Below are positions 57,700-64,000 of a stretch of DNA of 64,000 nt, piece after piece. The stretch covers positions 4,958,501 to 5,022,500 of the forward strand of contig JAWKLJ010000001.1 of the NCBI GenBank assembly GCA_041392805.1, in the 5' to 3' direction. Position 1 is the first letter of the stretch. Every line of letters starts with the position of its first letter. This DNA is from Saprospiraceae bacterium (GTDB taxonomy: Bacteria; Bacteroidota; Bacteroidia; Chitinophagales; Saprospiraceae). A program made the translations under genes and the position numbers. Below the pieces are notes generated by a model. That model had not been told where the DNA came from. It saw nothing but the letters and a program-made list of their open reading frames with translations, and did not search any database.

Positions 57700-58368
57700 T
57701 TAATTCTCTAGGGTAGGAGGCACTTCTATAAAAGGCGACGCTACTTTTACGGTCCAACCCAAAGATTCGGCCATGAAACGGATAACGTCGAGCATTTGGT
57801 TGCCTTGTAGCCGAGCCTTTTCCATGAGGTCACTGTCTTCCACCTTTTGTCGCAACATTTCTTTGGCATTGTGATTCAGGCTTGTATAATCTTCAGCAGA
57901 AAAACTATTGAAGAAGCTTTCTTCCAGGTTGCGGTATTGGACTTGGTGATCGATGGAGAGGATTTCTGGATCGGGGAGGTTGCTCAGGGTGAGGATGCGA
58001 TGGACACTATCGACGGCAATGTTTACTTTTTCAAGGTCATAACCAACCAAGACTTTTCCTTGAACTTCCAAAATGGCTTTTTTTGAAAATTCAAAGGTGC
58101 TGGGTAATGGCAAATAGAGGGTGACGGGACGTGTCTTGGTCTCATTGTAAAGTTCATTGAAGTTGGCTTCAACGGTCACCAGCTTAAGCACGTCCTTCAC
58201 CTTATCTAATAGGATGGTGGTTTGTGACCGGCTGACCTCCTCTTTTTTGGCTTGGTAAAACCAGCTGCTGAGCCATATGCCGAGTCCAAAAGCGGCCAAT
58301 AGGCCTATCAATGTTAATATTTTTTTTGTCAAAATGGTATTAATCTGGGATTTGTGCACTAAAGTCAT
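57700..58368 (-). CDS. DUF4230 family membrane-anchored protein
   Basis: A transmembrane segment lies at about 15-37. The DUF4230 body follows, with TTILLDKVKDVLKLVTVEAN, FNELYNETK, AILEVQGKVLVGYDLEKVNI and NHNAKEMLRQKVEDSDLMEK, as in the family. The function is unknown. The gene overlaps the end of the DUF3108 gene by 29 bp, making translational coupling likely. It is the last gene of a minus-strand unit starting with the flippase-like gene. Confidence 0.85.
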   Translation of the reverse strand: MTLVHKSQINTILTKKILTLIGLLAAFGLGIWLSSWFYQAKKEEVSRSQTTILLDKVKDVLKLVTVEANFNELYNETKTRPVTLYLPLPSTFEFSKKAILEVQGKVLVGYDLEKVNIAVDSVHRILTLSNLPDPEILSIDHQVQYRNLEESFFNSFSAEDYTSLNHNAKEMLRQKVEDSDLMEKARLQGNQMLDVIRFMAESLGWTVKVASPFIEVPPTLEN

Positions 58369-59218
58369 ATTTTAATCCTTTGTAGGACTTTAATACCACT
58401 TTAACGGAACCCACCGAAACGGGTGATTCTATGAGTAAGGGGATTTTATTCTTGTCATCGGTTACCCAAACGGACATTTGGGTATCTTCTTTGAATACAT
58501 TTCCTACAATTACCTCGGGGCTAAATTTATGGGTGCGGAAACTACCTTGCCCTTTTATTTTTTTATTAGGGTCTTTGCCTTTGTACCTGACTTTCAGTGG
58601 CCAGGTTTCTTTATCCATAAAAATCTTTACGGGAACTTGTGCGCCTTCATGGAGGTGATTGAAGTCTATGTTTCGGGTATAATAGATAATCGAAAGGATA
58701 TCGTGCATGCAATTGTCAACGGTATATTCGGTCTTTTTAGCGACCTCTCTTGTTTTACCACGATGGGAAACGGCTACGTTCCGGCTGGGGTCAAAGGTGA
58801 CCGCATCATATAATTGATACCCTCCTTCTCTTACATTTCGGATAGAAATATAAGGTAGTAAAGTTTCTTTATCAATATAGGTGTCATAGTAATCTCTAAC
58901 GGTAAAGAACCATTCATAAGAACTATAAGTACGGCCACTGGCCGAGATATGGTATCGATCACCCAAATCTTTTACCTTAAACGTAGCTTCTCCTGCTGCC
59001 AACCAGACAAAATTCCAGTTGTAATAGATTTTATAAACAATTTCTTCGCCCCCTGTAAAGGTGTTGTTTTCCATTTTGCAGGGTTCATAAGTTATTTGTT
59101 CAGGCGAGTTGGCAGTAGTGTCTGGTATCACCTGTTCCAAGGGTTGGTGAGAGGATAAAAACAACAGGCTTGCCCCCAATATAAACCATTTTTTAATCAA
59201 CGCCTCTTTCATAGCCAA
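58340..59218 (-). CDS. DUF3108 domain secreted protein
   Basis: A signal peptide (about 8-24) is followed by the DUF3108 body: FTGGEEIVYKIYYNWNFVWL, AAGEATFKVKD, SGRTYSSYEWFFTVRDYYDT and the end VPVKIFMDKETWPLKVRYKG. The protein is exported and of unknown function, thought to form a lipocalin-like envelope protein. Its start overlaps the end of the flippase-like gene by 26 bp and its end overlaps the DUF4230 gene by 29 bp, so the three are one operon. Confidence 0.87.
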   Translation of the reverse strand: MAMKEALIKKWFILGASLLFLSSHQPLEQVIPDTTANSPEQITYEPCKMENNTFTGGEEIVYKIYYNWNFVWLAAGEATFKVKDLGDRYHISASGRTYSSYEWFFTVRDYYDTYIDKETLLPYISIRNVREGGYQLYDAVTFDPSRNVAVSHRGKTREVAKKTEYTVDNCMHDILSIIYYTRNIDFNHLHEGAQVPVKIFMDKETWPLKVRYKGKDPNKKIKGQGSFRTHKFSPEVIVGNVFKEDTQMSVWVTDDKNKIPLLIESPVSVGSVKVVLKSYKGLKYDFSAQIPD

Positions 59219-60245
59219 AGGATTTAGTGATATTAGTTTTGACGATGACTATCATTCCAAGTAACGCGGGGATAGCCAAGTTTATTATAAAAAGTGCGAG
59301 GGAAGCCGCCAGAATGACCAATGGATTTGGCTGAAAATGTTGCCAAACCAAAACGCCCAATTCACCTCTTGTCAAGACACCCAAGGCAGGAGGTAAGGGC
59401 AGTCCAGATTGCAATAAAAAAATGGCGAAAACCCCCATTAGCAATGAAAGCCAAGGAATATTTAAACCAAAAAAGTACAAAAGCAATACCAATTGCCAAC
59501 TGTAAACCAAGTAACGAACGCCAGCCAACAAAGCGACTTGCACCAAGGCCGCTTTATTAAATAGTGTACCAAGCTCAAATGTCCTGGGTAACCACTGCAT
59601 CCATTTCGGCCAATTTAACCTCGATATAATCGGAATAAATCTTTTTATGGCCAAAAAACTCCACCATAATAGCGCAATTAATAGACCAATGACGCCTAAC
59701 CCACTATAATATAGAATGTCATTTTCGGCAAAAAAGATGCGTCCGAGATAAGATATTCCCAAAAAACCTGCACTGAGCAGGCTAAGTAACTGGCCGTAGT
59801 TGGCCACCAGACTGGCCATGATGACCTGGCGGTGGACTGAAAACGGATAGGGAAGCAGCCGCCCTCCATACTCGCCAACACGATGCGGGGTGAACAAGGA
59901 GAGCGTGATGCCTGCTAACACCGCTCTCAGTGCCATCAGGTAAGGGCTAGGGTATATTTTGTTAAACAGGGTCCACCATTTCCAGGTTTCAAGTGCCCAG
60001 TTGACTGGCATCAAAAGTAGGGCGCAAAAGAGGTAGGGCCAATGCTGCGACCATATTTCGTGGGTCCATAAACTGGCAAAGCTTTTCCAGTAATCATGCC
60101 TCCCTATTTGATGATACAAGGTATAGCTCAAAAGTAAAACCAGCGCCGCTTTTCCCGATACGACCCAAAACCGTTTATAATAAAACGTGGCCAATTGTGG
60201 CATAAATTTGTTTTTAAATGCGAAGTATTCTAAATTGCTGCTCAT
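59193..60245 (-). CDS. lysylphosphatidylglycerol synthase-like flippase domain protein (UPF0104)
   Basis: This is a 350-residue membrane protein with about 8 helices. The family's charged motif lies in LFTPHRVGEYGGRLLPYPFS (about 125-144), and LLQSGLPLPPALGVLTRGEL lies near 285-304. Such proteins are thought to flip or transport lipids; the MprF-type synthase domain is absent here. Two starts are possible: ATG at 60245, or ATG at 60203 (MPQLATFYY), which clears the divergent ruvC region. The downstream DUF3108 gene overlaps it by 26 bp. Confidence 0.82.
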   Translation of the reverse strand: MSSNLEYFAFKNKFMPQLATFYYKRFWVVSGKAALVLLLSYTLYHQIGRHDYWKSFASLWTHEIWSQHWPYLFCALLLMPVNWALETWKWWTLFNKIYPSPYLMALRAVLAGITLSLFTPHRVGEYGGRLLPYPFSVHRQVIMASLVANYGQLLSLLSAGFLGISYLGRIFFAENDILYYSGLGVIGLLIALLWWSFLAIKRFIPIISRLNWPKWMQWLPRTFELGTLFNKAALVQVALLAGVRYLVYSWQLVLLLYFFGLNIPWLSLLMGVFAIFLLQSGLPLPPALGVLTRGELGVLVWQHFQPNPLVILAASLALFIINLAIPALLGMIVIVKTNITKSFGYERGVD

Positions 60246-60259
60246 TTAATATCTTTCCA

Positions 60260-60823
60260 TTGAGCAAAAAAGAAGATACTCATCGTATCCTGGGTGTTGA
60301 TCCTGGTACAAATATACTGGGATTTGCGATAATCGAAATCGAGAAGAAGCAGATGAAGCTCTTGGAATTGGGCGTTGTGCACCTGAGTAAACTCGGTGAC
60401 CAACCCCAAAAGCTCAAAAAGATATTTGAACGTATCCACACGATCATTGATGTGTATCGACCAGATCATATGGCGATAGAAGCGCCTTTTTTTGGTAAAA
60501 ACCCGCAGTCCATGCTCAAGTTGGGCCGTGCACAGGGCGTCGCCATGGCAGGTGCCATCACCAAGGGGGTTGAATTAACCGAGTATTCCCCGAAAAAGAT
60601 CAAACAATCGGTCACGGGCAATGGAAATGCCTCTAAAGAGCAAGTGGCGGCTATGCTCTGCCAAATCCTGAGCTTCAAATTGGATGGCCACTACCTTGAT
60701 GCAACGGATGCTCTTGCTGTTGCCGTTTGCCATCATTACCAGGCGGGCTCTCCTTTTGGCGGGAGCAAAAAATACGCTGGTTGGGATGGGTTTATAAAGG
60801 ATAATCCGGATAAAGTAAAGTAA
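60260..60823 (+). CDS. ruvC: crossover junction endodeoxyribonuclease RuvC
   Basis: RuvC resolves Holliday junctions. The four catalytic acids are present: D14 (GVDPGTN), E74 (AIEAPFFGKN), D147 and D150 (LDATDALAVAVCHHY), numbered from a TTG start at 60260. I prefer TTG 60260 because the resulting MSKKEDTHRILGVDPG opening is family-like. The ATG at 60218 would overlap the divergent gene and add 14 atypical residues. No ruvA or ruvB is adjacent. Confidence 0.9.
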   Translation: MSKKEDTHRILGVDPGTNILGFAIIEIEKKQMKLLELGVVHLSKLGDQPQKLKKIFERIHTIIDVYRPDHMAIEAPFFGKNPQSMLKLGRAQGVAMAGAITKGVELTEYSPKKIKQSVTGNGNASKEQVAAMLCQILSFKLDGHYLDATDALAVAVCHHYQAGSPFGGSKKYAGWDGFIKDNPDKVK

Positions 60824-60837
60824 ACTGGTTGGTGTTT

Positions 60838-62250
60838 TTATAAGGTGTTTTCAACTCCTCTTTTTTTACTTCCATAGCCAAATGCAATGGCAAAGATGAC
60901 CATCGCAAGCAGGGCCCAAGCCACGAAATTATACAGTCCAACTTGCAATGGTGCTACTGCTGGAATGCCAAACTCCTCGCCCGATAAGGTGGTATTCGCC
61001 ATTAAAATTACCGGAATGAAATAAGGTAAAAGAAACGGGAAAACACAAACGACCAGGCTTAGCAAATTGGCTCGCCTTTCGCCCGGTATACCCATTTTTT
61101 CACCTGTTTTATTTGTGAATTCCGCCACCATTAAAATTGCAACGATACTATGCGTGGTGAGCAATACAGCTGCCCCGACCGTCCCTGATATCCAAGCCTC
61201 TGCATGTTGTTTGGTTTGACTGCGGGTGGCAGCAAAGGTGACCAGTTGATCGACCAAACCACTCGCTTTCAAGGTGGCCACCAAGCCCATCAGCAATAGG
61301 GTAAAAAAGCTGATCCCTACGGCGCGATTGATACCATCGATGATAAAGCTTTTGGCTGTCATATTTTCCAGGTCCAGCGAAAGGAGCTTTTCCAGTGGCA
61401 GTAAGCCAAGCGCTAACCCCAAAACGGAGCCAAATAGTAAGCCCATCAACAATCCATGTAGTAAGTGTTTGCCTTTCAGAAAGAGCACAATGATGAGTCC
61501 TGGAACCAAGAGCATCGGGAGCCCCTTGGGGTCACCAGCTAGTCTTGTCGTTGCTGCTTGCAGGTCTCCGCTGGCCAAACTTGCACTGAGCAAGTAAGCT
61601 AATAAGGCCAGCGTCACAGCGGGAATGATGTACTTGAGGCGGCTCCGAACGGTTGGACCAATAGCTACCTTTTGACTCAGTGCACTGGCGATAGTGGTAT
61701 CAGAGATGGGCGCTATGAAATCGCCAAAAGTGGCGCCGCCCAGGATGGCCCCGGCCAAGGTGGGCAAATGTGCGCCCAGCAGCCCCCCCGCTGGGTACAA
61801 AATGGGGCTACAAATGAGAATGGTGGCAAAACTCGACCCGGTGGACAAGGACACCGTACAGCAGATAATAAAGGCTGTCATGACAAAACCCACGCCACCC
61901 AATTGCAGCTGATTGGACACCCAACTGAGCGCCTCCACAAAGCCCGTAATGGTCATTAAAACGCCAATGGTGGAGGCCAATATCCAGGCGCTAATCATAA
62001 TCATCACAATCTGTTGTGACATACCTGCTATCACCGTTTGAGAGAAGGCTTCTTTGTCTTTTGCCAGGAGTAGCCCGATGCCAATGGCCAGGATTAAGAC
62101 CGGCCAAAAGCCCCGTTCATCGGGTGCCCCAGAGAGCGCAATGGCAATAACGCCTGTAACAAATACGATAAATGGCAAAATGGCGCCCCATGCACCACCG
62201 TAAAAAGCTACGGAAGGGGAGGTCTCTGCTTCGTTAAGCTCGATATTCAT
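60838..62250 (-). CDS. NhaC family Na+/H+ antiporter
   Basis: The 470-residue protein has about 12 hydrophobic segments and the family signature GGATFGDFIAPISDTTIASA (about 160-180), which places the ion-binding aspartates. SLSTGSSFATILICSPILYP precedes it. It exchanges Na+ for H+ (or malate/lactate-linked exchange in MleN-type relatives). Its ATG directly follows the stop of the aldo/keto reductase gene (TAAATG), so both are co-transcribed, although a functional link is not obvious. Confidence 0.88.
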   Translation of the reverse strand: MNIELNEAETSPSVAFYGGAWGAILPFIVFVTGVIAIALSGAPDERGFWPVLILAIGIGLLLAKDKEAFSQTVIAGMSQQIVMIMISAWILASTIGVLMTITGFVEALSWVSNQLQLGGVGFVMTAFIICCTVSLSTGSSFATILICSPILYPAGGLLGAHLPTLAGAILGGATFGDFIAPISDTTIASALSQKVAIGPTVRSRLKYIIPAVTLALLAYLLSASLASGDLQAATTRLAGDPKGLPMLLVPGLIIVLFLKGKHLLHGLLMGLLFGSVLGLALGLLPLEKLLSLDLENMTAKSFIIDGINRAVGISFFTLLLMGLVATLKASGLVDQLVTFAATRSQTKQHAEAWISGTVGAAVLLTTHSIVAILMVAEFTNKTGEKMGIPGERRANLLSLVVCVFPFLLPYFIPVILMANTTLSGEEFGIPAVAPLQVGLYNFVAWALLAMVIFAIAFGYGSKKRGVENTL

Positions 62251-63309
62251 TTATTTGCTTTGTCCATTGATGTTATAGCGCATGATGGCGCCGTGTTTCC
62301 CTGTTTTATCGCGCTCCAGCTCGTACACTGGGCCTAGCGGGCCTTTTGCCTGGCGCTGTATTTCTGCCAGCATGGCCAAGTCGCTGTCGTCCAGCTTAAA
62401 ATGGCTTATTTTTTGTAAGTTGCTGAGATGGTGGCGATTGCGAGCACCAATAATGATGCCAGCAACCATTGGTTTTTGCAAAATATAACGCGATGCCACC
62501 TCTGCGATGCCCACGTCGTACTTATTGGCAATGACACGTAGTACCTTTAATGCCTCCTGGAACAACGCATAGCCGCCAAACTCATCAATGATCAACTTGT
62601 ATTTCACCAAAGACCGATTTTCCAGAGGTTCCGTTGGTGCTGGTGCCCCTAGGTAGCGATCACTCAGGAAACCGCCGGCGACAACACCATAGCAGAGGTA
62701 GGAGAAGTGATAGGCATCTGCCAGCTCATTCATATCTTGCTCAGGCCGATGGTCAAGTAGTGAGTACTGCACTTGGTTGGCCACGACCGGCACCCCCGCA
62801 TCGAGTATCTCTTTTAAATGAGCGCTATCGAAATTGGTGACCCCGATGTAGCGAATTTTTCCTTGTTGCTGCAATTCGGTAAGGTGCAGCGCCGTCTCGA
62901 CATACCCTGGGATGTTGTAGTCCCACCAGGCAAATTGTACGAGATCGAGCCGTTCGACACCCAGGCGTCGGAGTGACCTATCGATGATCTTGACCGTATC
63001 CGCTTCTTTCAAGGAGGCCAGCGCGTCATAGTCCGGGACATATTTGGTGTGGATTTGCACAGCGGGGAGTTCTCCTGCCGCAAAGGCATCCTTGTATTGC
63101 TTCAAAAACTGACCAATCAGGGCCTCTACACCAGTATAAATATCTGCACAATCAAAGGTCGTTATACCAGCTTCGACAAAAGCACGCATATCTTCAATGG
63201 CTTCTTGCGCTGCTATGTCGCCATGGCCCCCTGCCAAATGCCAGCCCCCTTTGATCACCCTGGAAATGGAATAATCCGGCTGCAGTTCTATTCGATCTAT
63301 ATTCATCAT
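62251..63309 (-). CDS. aldo/keto reductase family protein with altered catalytic histidine
   Basis: The (beta/alpha)8 reductase has FDCADIYTG (D and Y of the active site), HTKYV (catalytic lysine), GVTNFDSAHL, NQVQYSLLDH and GIIIGARNRHHLSNL (cofactor). At the position of the fourth tetrad residue, usually DLLQLHWPD, the sequence reads DLVQFAWWDY, so the histidine is replaced by alanine. Activity may be weak or altered, as in some oxidoreductase relatives of the family. Its start overlaps the end of the DUF885 gene (ATGA), and its end adjoins the NhaC gene. Two ATG starts are possible. Confidence 0.88.
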   Translation of the reverse strand: MMNIDRIELQPDYSISRVIKGGWHLAGGHGDIAAQEAIEDMRAFVEAGITTFDCADIYTGVEALIGQFLKQYKDAFAAGELPAVQIHTKYVPDYDALASLKEADTVKIIDRSLRRLGVERLDLVQFAWWDYNIPGYVETALHLTELQQQGKIRYIGVTNFDSAHLKEILDAGVPVVANQVQYSLLDHRPEQDMNELADAYHFSYLCYGVVAGGFLSDRYLGAPAPTEPLENRSLVKYKLIIDEFGGYALFQEALKVLRVIANKYDVGIAEVASRYILQKPMVAGIIIGARNRHHLSNLQKISHFKLDDSDLAMLAEIQRQAKGPLGPVYELERDKTGKHGAIMRYNINGQSK

Positions 63310-64000
63310 TGTTTAAAAAGATTTGAAAATTCATCGATAGGAATGGGGCCTGCCCGCAAAATGGTATCCATGAAATCAGTTAAATTAAATTGAGTGCCGT
63401 GGCGTTCTTTTTCGGTGTTAAACAAATCTGTAAATTGCTGGCCTCCGAGGAAATAGGAGGTCATTTGCATAGGCGAGTGCATCAACCTACCCCATAAGCT
63501 TTTGGCGAACTGGGGTGCTAACAAGGAGGTCTCGGTGGAGAAGGCCATGACTTTTTCCTGGTCCCAGCCATTGCAATGCACTTGCACGGAGGTATAGGCG
63601 CGGTTTGCATTCTCCAGGCGTTTGCGAAGGTGGGCCAGTAAGGTCAGTTTGTTTTCTCGTTCCCACCCCGCATCGAGCAATACCCGTTCGGTAAAAGTTG
63701 CCCAGCCTTCGATGTATAAGCTATAGGGAAAAAATAAACGAATAGGGTGGGGGCTCTCGCGACTAATTTTGATTTGCATATAGTGTCCCGGAAACAACTC
63801 ATGGATAACAATCATCCGGTTGAAGGGCTTATTGAAGGAAGCCCAAAATTCGGTTCGCTCTTTTTCTGGAAAGGTGTCTGGTATGGAGGGCAAGTAAAGG
63901 CTGGTCAAGGGATTGGGGGCGAAGGGCGGCGCACTTTCGACCCAGCCGATCCTGGCGGCAGGGCCCGCACTTTCTGGTGCGGGTAGGATGCGCAGGGTCT
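63306..64000 (-). CDS. DUF885 family protein, partial
   Basis: The C-terminal ~230 residues of a DUF885 metallopeptidase-like protein run off the window edge; the frame is open to base 64000. HELFPGHYMQ (HExxxGH) gives the metal-binding histidines, and YIEGWATFTERV gives the family's second acidic site. DUF885 proteins are often secreted and predicted peptidases. The TGA overlaps the aldo/keto reductase ATG by 4 bp (ATGA), so the three genes 64000-60838 form one operon. Confidence 0.88.
   Translation of the reverse strand, partial: TLRILPAPESAGPAARIGWVESAPPFAPNPLTSLYLPSIPDTFPEKERTEFWASFNKPFNRMIVIHELFPGHYMQIKISRESPHPIRLFFPYSLYIEGWATFTERVLLDAGWERENKLTLLAHLRKRLENANRAYTSVQVHCNGWDQEKVMAFSTETSLLAPQFAKSLWGRLMHSPMQMTSYFLGGQQFTDLFNTEKERHGTQFNLTDFMDTILRAGPIPIDEFSNLFKQ

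Noticed and set aside
1..64000. tRNA, rRNA or other structured RNA genes
   Set aside because: No cloverleaf or rRNA segment was noticed by eye; a covariance-model search would be needed to be certain.

Overview
The window looks like a chromosomal segment of a Bacteroidota bacterium, probably a Saprospiraceae-like member. The reasons are the gene families (TonB receptor with a DUF4249 lipoprotein, DUF2911, DUF6090, DUF4230, NIPSNAP, a fused E1 alpha/beta dehydrogenase, PVC-type haem domain protein) and several promoters with the TAnnTTTG -7 element of this phylum. The assignment is by family recognition only; no rRNA or tRNA gene was seen.

Layout. 1-1327: end of a phenylacetate degradation cluster (PaaZ 3' end and an enoyl-CoA hydratase). 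1413-5156: a DUF2975/XRE pair, and an Lrp regulator divergent from a branched-chain-type 2-oxoacid dehydrogenase E1. 5238-14090 (minus): DinB and DUF2911 genes, then a surface operon (outer-membrane TonB receptor, DUF4249 lipoprotein, MG2 protein) ending in a membrane LytTR regulator. 14444-18032: a secreted repeat protein, then an ECF sigma factor, two small membrane proteins and Hsp20. 18581-20602: Tat-exported Gfo/Idh oxidoreductase and a DUF6090 protein.

21005-36827 is the most notable region. It holds two phasin-like proteins, an ArsA/Get3-type ATPase, two paralogous lipase-like hydrolases around a large c-type cytochrome lipoprotein, a 1102-residue PlsB-HAD-PlsC fusion, GpsA, a WS/DGAT acyltransferase fused to an SCP2 domain, another coiled-coil phasin-like protein and a BTAD regulator. 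Together these could make glycerol-3-phosphate, acylate it twice, dephosphorylate it, acylate it to triacylglycerol (or make wax ester), coat the lipid body and mobilise it. I read this as a neutral-lipid synthesis and storage locus.

36855-47705 is a patchwork: DEAD helicase, NIPSNAP lipoprotein, a collapsed sugar isomerase pseudogene, a PIN toxin pair, a cyclase-TolB-TPR-AraC fusion regulator, a beta-lactamase-family remnant, two AT-rich genes, a quinone-oxidoreductase-like enzyme and purD. 47916-52173 is a three-gene periplasmic parvulin operon. 52233-56014 holds two POT peptide transporters. 56362-57515 is an Rpn nuclease gene split by a small mobile element. 57700-64000 holds envelope genes (DUF4230, DUF3108, flippase-like), ruvC, and an operon of DUF885 peptidase, aldo/keto reductase and NhaC antiporter.

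The window also carries three families of small non-autonomous inverted-repeat elements. One is a 185-bp element in two nearly identical copies, one is an 80-bp element with a 158-bp variant, and one is a ~430-bp element beside a duplicated gene end. They account for several broken genes.
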